From contig CM034535.1 in the NCBI GenBank assembly GCA_020002185.1, positions 65,557,699 to 65,621,698 of the forward strand: DNA of 64,000 nt, read 5' to 3'. Within the stretch, counting starts at the first letter, position 1, and each line of letters starts with the position of its first letter. The position numbers and the translations under genes were made by a program. The DNA is from Paraescarpia echinospica (Eukaryota > Annelida > Polychaeta > Sabellida > Siboglinidae). Below are positions 41,755 to 53,129 of the stretch, piece after piece. The notes beneath the pieces are model-generated. The model did not search any database. It saw only the letters and a list, made by a program, of their open reading frames with translations, and was not told where the DNA came from.

Positions 41755-44700
41755 ATCATCATCGTCGTTTAGAGGCGGTGTTTCCAGGCTCTGCTGGGTT
41801 CGCCTTTCTTCCAATTGCCCTCTTCCACTTGACACGGTCCCGTGCATCCAGATGGTCGATACCCATCAGATTCAAGTCTGCAGACAAGGAGTTCTGCCAG
41901 GTCTTCCTTGGTCTGCCGACGGGAGCTGTCCCCTCCACCACTAACTTTGTACAGCCCTTCACCCAGTCCTCGTCGTCCTTTCGCTCTGCATGCCCGTACC
42001 ACCTCAGCCTGCTTCTTCTGATCACATCCCCAATCGCCTCCATTCCTACTCTTCTTCTAAGCTCTGCACTGGGCTGTCTGTCGCTGAGTGATGCGCCACA
42101 CATCCATCTCACCATACTCATCTCAACCCTTTCCATCCTCGTGTCATGATTGGTCCTCATGGCCCACGTCCCACACCTATACAACAGGCAACTTCTGACA
42201 CAAGCTGTGTACACCTGGCCCTTCATCTTCAGGGGGGGCGCTTTGGAAGTCAAGAAGGGTGTTAACTCCCTGAACTTCTGCCAGGCATACCTCACTCTCG
42301 CTGTTACTGCTGCATCCACCCCACCCTTCGCACTAAGCATGTCGCCCAGGTAGCAGAAGTTATCTACTCTGTTATATGTCTCTCCATCCACCTCCAAGCC
42401 TTCTTCCGTCGCTTCTGCAGGTGGTACCTCTCCCCGGCACCTCTTGCACACAAACGTTGCGCTCACTGCCTGCAGGCTACCTTTCACACCACTGCATCTC
42501 CTGTAGACCCACTTCGTACACGATGTACACTGAAGCGAGTTTGTGGCTACACCCTTGCTACAGACTCCACATGGCCATGTACCAGACTCTGACATCACTC
42601 CTCTGTCACCTATGCTGACCATCACCTTCGACTTCCCGGCGTTCACCTTCAGTCCTTTGGCCACCAATCTCGTGCGCCACTCCATCAGCTTCCTTCTTAG
42701 TTCTTCCCTGGTCGTTGCCATAAGGACGAGATCATCTGCATAAAGCAGCTCCCAGGGCAGTCCTCCTCTCGCCTCCTTCGTCACCACGTCCATCACAATG
42801 GCAAACAGCAGTGGGCTCAATACTGAGCCCTGGTGCACCCCCACCTTCACTTCAAAGCTGCTGCTGTCTCCATGCCCTGTCCTCACCACGGTGCTCGCCT
42901 CACTGTACAACGTCATCACTGCCTTCACCAGCCACTCCTCCACACCAGATTTTCTCATGGCCCATCTCATCACCTTCCTTGGTACCCTGTCAAACGCCTT
43001 TTCCAGGTCGACAAAGGCTAGGTAGAGCTTCTTCTTCTTGGCCAGGTGTTTCTCCTGCATTTGTCGCACGATGAAGATGGCATCTGTCGTCCCTTTCCCT
43101 GGCATAAAGCCAAACTGCATCTCGTTGATCTGTACCTGCTCTCTCATTCTCACTTCTAGCACCCTCTCCATGACCTTCATGGCCTGCTCCAGGAGCTTGA
43201 TGGCCCTGAAAGAACCACACTCTAGGGGATCGCCCTTCCCGTTGAATAGAGGGACTAGGATGCTGTTTTTCCAGTCGGTGGGAATGCGGCCCTCTGCCAT
43301 GATGTTGTTGCATAGGTTAGTCAACCATTCCACGCCCATGTCACCTGCTGTCTTCATCATTTCTGAAACAATACCAGATGGACCCACTGCCTTCCCCTTC
43401 TTAGTGTGCTTCAACGCCTTCGATATTTCCTCCTCTGTGATGCGGCAGCTCAGCCCCTCCTCCACGTCACATTCCACCTCGCCATCCCAGGCGTTCTCGA
43501 CATTCAGCAGCTTCTCCATGTACTTTTTCCACACCTCTTTCATTCCTTTACTATCTGTCATGATGTTTCCGAGCTCATCCTTCACACAGCTTGTGCCGGT
43601 CACGTCCCGCCTTTCTTTCATCATATGTTTCGCGATCGTGAAGAACTGTCGTTTTCCCTCCTCGCTTGCCAGTTCTTCAACAAACTCCTGCCTTTTGGCA
43701 TCTTGTGCCAGCCACACCGATCTCCGAGCCGCTCGTTTCGCGTCGAGGTACGCCAATCTGTCCTCCTCCGCCTTCGTCCTTTTCCACCTTCTGAAGCAGC
43801 TCCTTTTCTCATCGACCACCCTTTTCACCTCGTCATTCCACCACCATGTCTCCCTGTGCCTAGGCGCACCTTTTGTCCACCCGCAGATCTCCTCAGTGGC
43901 CTTGAGCCATATCTTCTTCACCGTTTTCCATCTCCCATCCACGCCCTTCATTTCAGCTGCTTCCTCAGCCAAGTGGGCTACCTTCTCCCGGAACTCATTC
44001 CTCGCTTTCTCTTCGGAAAGCTTCCACACTCTGAGCCTTGGCACATGTTTCTTCTTAATGCGCCTACCGCTGCCCAGGGTCATGTCTCCGACAACGAGAC
44101 GGTGCTGCGAAACACACTCCTCACCAGCAATCACCTTCACATTCCTCACCAGTCTACGGTCCACTTTCCTCACCATCAGAAAGTCGATCTGACTTCTGCG
44201 ACCACCGGACTCGTACGACACTAGGTGCCTCTCTTCCTTCTTGAAAAACGTGTTGCACACCACCATCTCCATCGCGTCTCCAAACTCTAGGATCCTTTCT
44301 CCCTCCGCATTCCTTGCCCCAAAGCCCATCTCTCCATGCACACCCTCGTATCCATCCGCAGCTGACCCCACATGGCCATTAAGGTCCCCGCCCAGGATAA
44401 CTGCTTCTCCTGTTGGTATCCTGGACACAATTTCAATCGACATATCCCAGAAAGCATCCTTCTCATCTTGTGTCCTGCCGACCTGTGGGGCATAGGTTGA
44501 GATGACATTCACCAGCCGCTTCCCTACCAGCAATTTCACAACCAGGATCCGCTCGCTCACCCTCTTGACATTCACCACCTGGTCTACCCACTTCTCCGCG
44601 ACCAGCACTCCAACGCCACCATTCTCATCAGCACATCCCTGCCAGACGAACTTGTACCGCTCACCACTCCTGTCCAACCACTTCACACTGCCTCCTCTCC

Positions 44701-44812
44701 ACCGGGTCTCCTGAACACAAGCAACATCCACTCTCCTCCTCACCATCACATCCACCACTTCTCCAGACCTCCTTGACATACTCCCAATGTTCAACGTAGC
44801 CACTCTCATACA
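41755..44812 (-). mobile_element. RTE-like LINE, near full length
   Basis: A non-LTR retrotransposon on the minus strand. The single long ORF fills almost the whole element. The 3' end runs into a short GAT/ATG repeat (plus strand atcatcatcatcatcgtcg, about 41749-41767), a tail type known from RTE elements. It lies about 1.7 kb upstream of the GBF1 start. Confidence 0.82.
41759..44809 (-). CDS. LINE endonuclease-reverse transcriptase, 1016 codons
   Basis: Apurinic endonuclease-like domain at residues 1-240, with LNIGS (N7), QETRW (E34), TYAP (Y106), GDLNGHVG (D142, N144), QIDF (D209) and SQHRL (H236), so all expected catalytic residues are present. Reverse transcriptase about 460-730, with FVDLEKAFDRV (D601), HQGSVLSPLL (659-668) and YADD (690-693). 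A Cys-rich insert follows (C747, C750, C761, C764, C772, C788, C791), like a PHD-type finger, but the usual His before the fifth Cys is Tyr769. The C-terminal region has the typical MVRWMCG and LRWYGHAER motifs. No stop or frameshift interrupts it, so the copy is young and may encode an active enzyme. It acts by nicking target DNA and reverse-transcribing its own RNA in place. Confidence 0.9.
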   Translation of the reverse strand: MRVATLNIGSMSRRSGEVVDVMVRRRVDVACVQETRWRGGSVKWLDRSGERYKFVWQGCADENGGVGVLVAEKWVDQVVNVKRVSERILVVKLLVGKRLVNVISTYAPQVGRTQDEKDAFWDMSIEIVSRIPTGEAVILGGDLNGHVGSAADGYEGVHGEMGFGARNAEGERILEFGDAMEMVVCNTFFKKEERHLVSYESGGRRSQIDFLMVRKVDRRLVRNVKVIAGEECVSQHRLVVGDMTLGSGRRIKKKHVPRLRVWKLSEEKARNEFREKVAHLAEEAAEMKGVDGRWKTVKKIWLKATEEICGWTKGAPRHRETWWWNDEVKRVVDEKRSCFRRWKRTKAEEDRLAYLDAKRAARRSVWLAQDAKRQEFVEELASEEGKRQFFTIAKHMMKERRDVTGTSCVKDELGNIMTDSKGMKEVWKKYMEKLLNVENAWDGEVECDVEEGLSCRITEEEISKALKHTKKGKAVGPSGIVSEMMKTAGDMGVEWLTNLCNNIMAEGRIPTDWKNSILVPLFNGKGDPLECGSFRAIKLLEQAMKVMERVLEVRMREQVQINEMQFGFMPGKGTTDAIFIVRQMQEKHLAKKKKLYLAFVDLEKAFDRVPRKVMRWAMRKSGVEEWLVKAVMTLYSEASTVVRTGHGDSSSFEVKVGVHQGSVLSPLLFAIVMDVVTKEARGGLPWELLYADDLVLMATTREELRRKLMEWRTRLVAKGLKVNAGKSKVMVSIGDRGVMSESGTWPCGVCSKGVATNSLQCTSCTKWVYRRCSGVKGSLQAVSATFVCKRCRGEVPPAEATEEGLEVDGETYNRVDNFCYLGDMLSAKGGVDAAVTARVRYAWQKFRELTPFLTSKAPPLKMKGQVYTACVRSCLLYRCGTWAMRTNHDTRMERVEMSMVRWMCGASLSDRQPSAELRRRVGMEAIGDVIRRSRLRWYGHAERKDDEDWVKGCTKLVVEGTAPVGRPRKTWQNSLSADLNLMGIDHLDARDRVKWKRAIGRKANPAEPGNTASKRR

Positions 44813-44944
44813 GACATAGGGAGTATAATATTATATAATGTTCTTCCCTTGTTCTCATTATGTTATTATATATGATTTATCTTAATTTGATTTATATGTA
44901 TTATAATGAGTTACAATAAATTTGATTTGATAGTTAGTGAGTGG

Positions 44945-46045
44945 CATTCTAAACCGCATCACACGCCACTTGCTGGATGATGTTGTCTCGGAGCCAGTGC
45001 AGATTCAGAAGAAACTGGGGGACGGTGGACATGGTCTTCGTTGTTCGGCAGATCCAAGAGAAATGTCGTGAGCAGAACTAGAGCCTCAATCTACTCGTTG
45101 TGGACTTGACCGAGGCATCTGACACCATCAGCCGCAAGGGCCTGTGCTGACTACGGCCTAGCTGCATTCAGCTGCAAGAGCCTTCGGCCTGACCATCAGC
45201 CTTCGGAAAACGGAAGTGATGCTTCAACCTGCACCCGGCCTCCTCCCCCGAGCCATCCATTGAAATCGAGGGCAATAAGCTGAACAGTGTTAACAGCTTT
45301 ACTTACCTCGGAAGTTGCCTGAATTCAACCTGCAGCCCAGACAGAGAGCTGTCTAAACAGCTCGTCAAGGCTGGGGCTTCCTTTGACAGACTGTGGAAGC
45401 GCATGTGGAATGAACGCTGCATCACATTGAACACAAAGCTGGCAGTCTACAGGGCTGTTGTCCTGACCCCCTTGCTATACGGCTGTGAGACATGGACGCT
45501 GTACAGGAGACACCTGAAAGTGCTTGATCAGTTCCACTTCCGCTGCCTCCACAAGATCCTGGCCATCTCTTGGAAAGACCGAATCTCCGACACTGAAGTG
45601 CTCTGTTGTTCCAAAACATCCGACATCGAGGCACTCATCATAAAGGCCAAGCTTCAATGAGTTGGTCATGTGGTCTGAATGCACAACTCGCGACTGCCAA
45701 AGATGATCTTCTTCTCTGAGCTGGCATCTGGCACAAGAAACACAGGCGTGTTTGAAGGCATCGATGAGGACCTGCGGCATCCCCCTCCTTGGCAGGGAGT
45801 CAGTTGCAACAGACCGCAGCTCCTGGCACATGGCTGTGCACAAGGCCGTTCGTGTCTTTGAGGAGAAGCGCCAGCAGGACCTGAACCAGAAGCGCCAAGC
45901 CTGCAAACAGAGAAGACCAGACCCTGCTTCTGCAGTAGCCTGCCCCAAGTGCTGCCGTGTCTGCGCGTCCAACTTTGGGCCGCGCTTGCTCTGCCCCTGC
46001 TTACAGTCTACTGCGGGCAAAATATTGATAAATTGTAGCAAGTGA
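44945..46045 (+). pseudogene. Decayed LINE, C-terminal end of ORF2
   Basis: The plus-strand translation gives SFTYLGSCLNST, then WNERCITLNTKLAVYRAVVL, LLYGCETWTLYRRH, RCLHKILAISWKDRISDTEV and a final Cys-rich CPKCCRVC. This is the end of a common animal LINE polymerase with a C-terminal zinc finger. The reverse transcriptase core is absent or unreadable and the frame is broken several times (for example after AKLQ at 45658-45660). It is a 5'-truncated dead copy. Confidence 0.82.
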
Positions 46046-49000
46046 ATGATGACTGCCTAAAAGCTATAGGTACGAAGTCCTATGCAGGCACCCCTGTACT
46101 ATCCATGGAGATACATACATTCAAAATAAGTGTGTATAATTTCATAAAAGCATTAAATTGCTTAAATAATTGTTATGGTTATAAAAATCAACAAAATTAC
46201 CAGGTAACATGACATAGGTATTATTAGCAGAGATGATAATTCAGAACGATGTACGTAGTGTTGATATAAAGTTGTATTCAGTAAAATGCCATGACACGTT
46301 TAGTTTTCCATTTTAATTAGTTACAAGGAGGCAGCCTGTTCCTAGTTTTTTATTTATTAATTAATATAATATTCTTAAGACTATACTAACTATGTTGAAG
46401 GTATACTGCCCACCAAGTTGTGTTTAGTAAGCCTGTAACGTTTATAATTTGGGAGATACAACCCCAGAGCCAGTTATGGCAATAACACTGGCGTTTTATG
46501 TTTAAAGCAATTTTTGGTGGGACAAATGCTTTATGGGAGTTAATGTCAAGCCCTGTTGTATTTTGTACAGACTTTGATCTGCATTTACCCACTACAATAA
46601 ATCACTTACTTTATACATTAGGCATGCCTTAGTTAATCTAATTGAAGGAGATTCATAAACATATCAAACATTTCTACACTAGATATTTCCTAGGAAATAA
46701 AAACAAAATACCTATGTGGCGTGACTTCCGTAACAAATCAGCATGACTTCCATGACACACTTTGAGGTAGAGATTTCCTAACTACACTAAAGCACTTACA
46801 TTATACAATAGGCCAGCCCTAGTTACTTTAGCATTAGGAGATTTACAAACATAAAGGATTTTTTTATAAACTGTATATTTCCCAAGAAGTAAAACAAAAT
46901 CTTTATTTTTGTTACTTCTGTGACATAAAATGAGATAGATTGCATCTTCTCAGCACAAGAAACAGTGAGCAATTATCAGACTAGGTGCACCCTGCTATAA
47001 TAATGTTGCCAGTTGGCTATTTTTAGCTGCCAATTTCAGTCTGGCCCACAAGGAGATTTCCATGGAAAATTCGCTGTCCAAAAAACTATGTGAATTCTTT
47101 ATATTTTAGGGCATTAGCAGGGGTGTGTCGTCCTGGACCACGGTAATGGGATATTTCATATTTACTACCCCCAACTACATATCTTTGTAAAGAGTCCCAG
47201 TTTTCAACTACTGTGACATTTAAAAAAATAGTATGATGTATACATTAGCTTGGAATGGCTGTTAACAAAATTGACGGGTTAGTAGTAAATAGGCCTAAAA
47301 CTGGCTTAATTGTTTGCAACTAGTTGTATAATTATCTAGACCTTGTCTAACCCTAGGGTTGGACTATACCAGGGGAATATGGTTGAAGCATTCCGTTTAG
47401 GTATGGAAAAGAACAGAATGTGTAACTTGGGAATACTGCCATAACCCTTAACTTCATCCTCGCACACCAGGGGACGCTGCTGATTAACATCAGTTTAAAT
47501 ACCCTCCCGGCAGATCGCCTTATGAAATGCTGGACGTAAGATTAGCTAATATAGTATCATTTCTATCATGAATTGGCTCTTGATCATTTCAGCCATGCAA
47601 CCATGGATTGTGTTTCAAATGTACGTAATGTTTAGGGAGTAGAATTATTTTAATACACAATACCACTCAGCCGCTCGAAAGAATGGCTGAACCCGTAATT
47701 AAATTGAGATTTCTCGGAGTCACCGACTTCATGTTTGAAATGGGACATTGGTGGAGCAGGTGTCTGCACTGTTCTCATGGGTGGTACATTTGCAACCGAC
47801 GGAGTCAGTTACAAGGAAAAAGCACAAGACACAACTGATTCACCTAAAATTTGACACATTGCATAGGATATCGGTACCAGGATATCTGTGCCAGAGTTAG
47901 TGTAGTCAAGCTACCATCCCTGCTTGCAAGTATGGTTAAATTTGATACATTACAATTATATGTGACACTGATACTGACAGTTCTACTGTCGCGCAGTGTC
48001 AGTTATTCCGAGACTGACCGAGTCTGACTCTGAGTGAAGATGTTTTTGATCAGGATCGAAGACCTTTCGGTCACAATTAAGCCTTTAAGGCGTCTGCAGA
48101 CATATTACCATTAAGAATGTCATATACATGTTTGTGTCGACATAACAGATATGTGTAAAATATAGCCAAACATTTGCAAATGGACATCACTTTATGCCGG
48201 CGTTGGTTTGATACGACACTGTAAGTTGTAACTGACAGGGAAGCAAATGACGACAGTTGTTGACAAGATGGCTCCTTTGCTCCGCCTTACCTTGTTAATT
48301 AAGCCTATTACCTCCGTGCCAGTGTATTTACTATGAAGGCCACATGCATATAAACCGTTTGCTCATATTAAAAGGAGAACTGTAATATCTGGGACTGCGT
48401 GGAAAATTTGACACATCCGATTTTTCGCGACGCGTCCCGTATGCAATGATAATACAGGAATGACGTGGAGCGCATGTGCAGAACATTATCCGTTTGGTGG
48501 CGCTGTTTATTGAATTTTTTAAGTGATGGGAACAGACCACAAAATAAAAATTTTGACGCGTTCGTTTCGAAGTTGTTCACTGGGAAATACAGCATTTTTC
48601 TGCGATCATTTCCTTTGTAAATGTTAGCGTAATGCTCACCAAACGCATGAGGACAACCATAATACTTTGTGCGTTTTGATGCACGCATATATAATAATTA
48701 GCAACGTCTTGCTACATATATATGTTCCACAGTTAATTAGGCCTCGGTGAATCCCCCAAACCCCCTTCCCCTGGTTCTGGCGTTTGTATGCTTACAAAGA
48801 TAGATATTAATTATGCTAAAGATTACATATATCACATATAAAAGCTAGGTTACTTATATAAGCACGTATGCTCTGTTGTTGATTGCTATGTAGGTACATG
48901 TAGCCAAGAATATGCATTTCATTATGCTATATATATATATATATATACCACCAATATACAAATTAAACAAAATAGTTCACTTAATTATATCACTATATAT

Positions 49001-49340
49001 GCATATAACAATCACTTTTTACATATAAATATACATAGACACACCCAGACATTGGTTGAACTCTGATGCGCAAACGGAAGCACATTTATTCTATAGTAAA
49101 CTAATTAATTTACACAAGCTGAAATAGACGGTAAATAAACGCATTGGCCAAATACCAGGGTGCATGGCTCCTATGAGAACAACTTAATAGGAGTCTTCCA
49201 TATCAAAGTTGTACGTACATTCAATATGACACCCATTTTAAATTTCACATTGTTACTGTTATACCAATTAACTAACAGTCAATAAAAAACACCAACAGTA
49301 TAATAATAATAATATATTTAATTTGTTATATACCATCACC
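46046..49340. other. Non-coding intergenic stretch
   Basis: AT-rich sequence with no convincing gene. It holds two degenerate ~190-bp direct repeats at about 46600-46930, each carrying a TGACTTCCGTGAC-like motif (46722, 46744, 46912). A stretch at 49160-49260 (ggctcctatgagaacaac) resembles the 3' end of the LINE at 58112-60050. An AT repeat lies near 48930-48950. Confidence 0.5.
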
Positions 49341-49342
49341 AG

Positions 49343-49486
49343 GATCTTGTGGAAAACTGGCAACAATTTCTTATGACAGACGGCGTGCATTTGAATGAAC
49401 TTGGTTTGACCAAGTATCACAGGTCTCTGCGTCGAGCTGTAATTAAATACTCATCACCCAATATTGTTGGAGAACTTGCTCCATAG
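49343..49486 (+). pseudogene. C-terminal fragment of a retroelement SGNH-hydrolase-like ORF
   Basis: Forty-eight codons end at TAG 49484-49486. They include FLMTDGVHLNELGLTKYHRS and LRRAV. The DGVHLN motif is the D-x-x-H catalytic end of SGNH/GDSL hydrolase-like proteins found in some Ngaro-type and other retroelements. The 5' part is missing. It may be the tail of another element upstream of the tyrosine-recombinase element, or a displaced part of the same one. Confidence 0.6.
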
Positions 49487-50044
49487 ACATTGATTCATCA
49501 AGCCAACAGTGAGTTGTTGCATTTGCAGTGCCATACCATGCAGTATCTCTATCTTATGTTTTCCTGCATGTTGTTCTTTGATAGGCGAGATCCTGATGAG
49601 TGATGGGCTTTGGATTCATTATGATGCCTCAAAATCCACATTCTACAATATTTCTTTCATGATTTTCTTATTGTATACCTGGCTGGTTTGATTGACGTAC
49701 TTGGTAACTTACACTCCACGGAGATTATGTTTAACCATGTCATTCTTTCAGGACCAGGTATTCAGGTTGGCCGAGACTCATCATGACTACATATTTATAT
49801 ACACTAAAATGAATGTGCTTGACTTTGAGCTAGCAGATGTGCACTTTACATTTATGTGCGTCCTACCAAATGCATACATATTAATGTGGCCATGACTTTA
49901 GCTTGGAGTTTAGCGTGCATAATAATATGCTTTCATCTCAATTTTCTCCAGGCTGTGCTGTTATGCTGACCACACTAGTAACTACTGTGTTTGTACAGTG
50001 GTGACAGGCCACTCGTCTTTTCCATGCACTAATCATACATGTAT

Positions 50045-50500
50045 TTGTGGGGATTGTAGGTGGTCAGGACAGGGTGATGTTGTGTTTCCACACCCATGTT
50101 GTTGAGCCTTGTATGAACAGGCCATGTTGTAGACCACGTCTCTATTGTTGGGCTTGCAATGTGGTCGGCCCAGAGTGATGATGTATTTCCAATCCCATGT
50201 TATTGAGCCTTGTTGCACGAACAAGCCATGTTGTAGACCACGTCTCTATTGTTGGGCTTGCAAGGTGGTCGGCCCAGGGTGATGATGTGTTTCCACACCC
50301 TTGTATGCTTTGAGCCTGGTTGCACGAACAGGCCGTGTTGTAGACTACACATTTATGTTGGGCTTGCAAGGTGGTCGGCCCAGCGTGATGATGAGTTTAC
50401 ACACCCATTTTCTAACCTTCTGTTGTGTGAGCAGGCAAGGTTGTGTACCACACCGGTACTGTTGGGCTTGCGATTACTTACGCCCATATTGTTGAATGCT
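50045..50500. repeat. ~103-bp tandem repeat upstream of the gag-like ORF
   Basis: About 4.5 copies of a unit with ttgttgggcttgcaaggtgg, tcggcccagggtgatgatgt and gccatgttgtagaccacg. It probably belongs to the 5' non-coding part of the DIRS/Ngaro-type element. Confidence 0.85.
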
Positions 50501-50818
50501 ATGCGAACAGGCTTTGCTGTTTAACACATATTGGAGTGCGTTAATTGCGGTCAGGTTACACTTAAGTGGGACCTACAAAGGTTAATGCGAGTTTAAGGTC
50601 ACTTTTGTAGGTGCGCTGTCATCGACACATGCCTACCAGCAGACCTTAATAACCGGATTCACTATGTGAATTTCATTTTTTAGGCGATTGCGGCCTGGTT
50701 ACAAGCGTATGTTACGTGCCAATAGGCCGGCACCACAGCATTATGCCTTTCTCTATTCAGGAAACATGTTAACCCATATGCGCGGAAAACTGCCCTGCTG
50801 TGTTTTCCAATTTCAGCA

Positions 50819-51829
50819 ATGCCTAAGGTAAAAGATGGGAGGAAGGGCGGCCCTCTTGCCTCGTTGCGCACCACCATTCTCGAGCAAGCACAACTGACTG
50901 AGGCTCGCGGCAACGACAACCGCCCCCCCCCCCCGTCTGTTTCGACTCCGACATCGACACCACTGCCACATGTTGACACGATGATGCCAACAACCGAGAC
51001 GTCCACCCCTGCACCTATGCAACAGCCAGGGACATCTTCTAATGTGGGCCAGGACACAGACTGTCAAGCTATGCTGGCCAGCACCCTCCAGCAAATGACA
51101 GGAACGACCCAGTTCGGGCCTAGACAAGGTGAGTCAGCAATGACTCCCTTTTTGATTTTGGGGGCTACGTTGGACCCCAAGATCAAATAGATGATCTGGG
51201 CCCACCAGTTCACCGAGCTGGGATCGCTGGCAACAGCTTCTGAGCCAACAGTGTCCTGGTCCCTCGACCCGCTCAGTCAGCTGCCGCATCCACATATGAT
51301 GCCAGGCAGGGTGACACCAATCACCAAGATTGCACACTGGCTGCGTGCATTCAGTACGTATGCCAGTGTGTACGTAGAACGCTACCCTGCAGAGGCACCA
51401 GCAGTGTTGACATACATGATGCGAAAGCAGAAACGCCACGGTGGGATGGCATGGCGCACCTACGATGAGAAGTTTCGGCGTGTCCATGCTCTATTGCCGT
51501 CATTGCCGTGGCAGACCACAAACTGGGATTTAGCCATGGACGCCGTCCATGGTGACGCATCCCCACTGGCTGCACCCCGTTCGCACCGGCCTTTTCCCCA
51601 GAACCGCCGGCAACCAGGACCGGCAAACTCAGGTGTATACTTCGTTTGGAACAGTAATGGCAAATGTGCCAACAGGCATTGCCGCTACAGGCATGCCGGC
51701 AGTGTCTGTGGAAGAAAAGGACACGCCAAAGTCAACTGTTATTCTGTCAAGAGATCTTCCCAGAAGCCTTCCAACTCCAGTCCTACACCACAGGCTGGCA
51801 ACGTACCTAGACGGGTACGAAAGGGTTAA
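50819..51829 (+). pseudogene. Gag-like ORF of a DIRS/Ngaro-type retrotransposon
   Basis: The frame runs from ATG 50819 to 51829, with one in-frame stop (TAG 51188-51190). Its N-terminus is Pro/Thr-rich. The conserved part reads KIAHWLRAFSTYASVYVERY and GGMAWRTYDEKFR, typical of the gag-like protein of tyrosine-recombinase retrotransposons. It ends in a Cys/His cluster (CANRHCRYRHAGSVCGRKGH) that could bind nucleic acid. The stop makes it a pseudogene unless it is read through. Confidence 0.78.
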
Positions 51830-51979
51830 GCGAAACCGATTAATCCATGGGTTTTTCTTCGGTTTCCGCATCCCATCAACCACCACATGCAGTTCCCAGA
51901 ATAATCAGCATGTCAATCATCCTTCAGCCCTAAAGCATCACCAGTTTGTCATCACTAAACTAGCACAAGAAGTAGCAGG

Positions 51980-53122
51980 GGCAGAATAGCAGGTCCTTTC
52001 TCAACTCCTTCACCAGTATGTGTAGTGCTGTCGTCTCTTGGTGTGGTTGACAAGAAGCTAGGCACCAGGCCAATTTCGACTAATTCACGATTTAAGTTTT
52101 CCTAAAGGGAACAGTGTCAATTCCCACATATCAAAAGTACACTCAGAAGTACATTATGAATTGCGAGATGACTGTGTCATGATAATCCGTGAGATTGGAC
52201 AAGGCTGCTTTGTTGCTAAAGCAGACATTCAAGAAGCATTTTGTATTGTCCTTATTCATCCTGCCGATCACAGGCTCCTCGGCATGACATGGCAAAGTAA
52301 ATATTATTTTGATAAATGCCTACCAATGGGTTGCAGCACTTCATGCCAAACATTTGAATGTTTTGCCCAAGTTTTGCAGTGGATTCCAACAAAACTGTGC
52401 TACCTGCATCAGTGGTTACTTTACATGGTATCGAGGTTGCTACGATTGCTATGCAGTTGCACTTGCCGCATGATAAGTTGATCGATGCACGGCATAAGAT
52501 AAATTCACTTTATCGTCGGAAGAAAGCTTCTTTACACGACATCCGTTCTCTTCTTGGCACTTTGTGTTACGCACGCAGAACGGTCGTGGCCGGTCGAACG
52601 TTTCTCAGAAGAATCAATGACTTAACACGAGGCATCCAGGGAAAACACCACATGATTCGTATTAGCCAAGAATCTAGGAAAGATCTGGCTGCCCGGAAGT
52701 TGTTTCTCGACAACTTCAATGGCATCTCTCTCTGTCTGCCCAATACTTGGACATCATCCAACTGTATTCGGTTGTATTCTGATGGCAGTGGATCTGGTGT
52801 TGCAGCAGTTTTGGGCGGCCGGTGGTTCCAGGGTTATTTCCCCACATCATAGGTTCATATTAGCATTGCTATCAAGGAACTATTACCCATAGTTCTAGCT
52901 GTCCGTATATGGGTCACACTTCTTGCAAACTCACGCATACTGTTTATGTGTGACAACATGAGTGTGGTTTCCATCATTAATTCATAGACGTCCAAAGATG
53001 TAAATATCATGAACCTGACTCTGGAACTCGCTGTAACTTGTATGAGATACGACATCCAGTTTGCATCTAAACATGTGCCTGGAAAAACCAACATTATTGC
53101 CGATGCCCTATCTCATTTCCAG
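51980..53122 (+). pseudogene. Reverse transcriptase-RNase H of the DIRS/Ngaro-type element, broken
   Basis: The RT starts GPFSTPSPVCVVLSSLGVV, then KADIQEAF (catalytic Asp) and LPMGCSTSCQTFECF. The segment that should carry the YxDD motif is missing: the sequence jumps at about 52385 from LQW to KTVLPASVVTLHGIEV, a loss of roughly 40 codons. RNase H follows with LYSDGSGSGVAAV, IAIKELLPIVLAV, MCDNMSVVSII and ADALSHF. Several frame breaks and stops occur. The copy cannot make an active polymerase. Confidence 0.82.
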
Positions 53123-53129
53123 AACGATT

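Noticed and set aside
43038..44224. Plus-strand open frames of 384 and 272 codons
   Set aside because: They are antisense to the intact LINE ORF, whose catalytic motifs fix the minus strand as coding.
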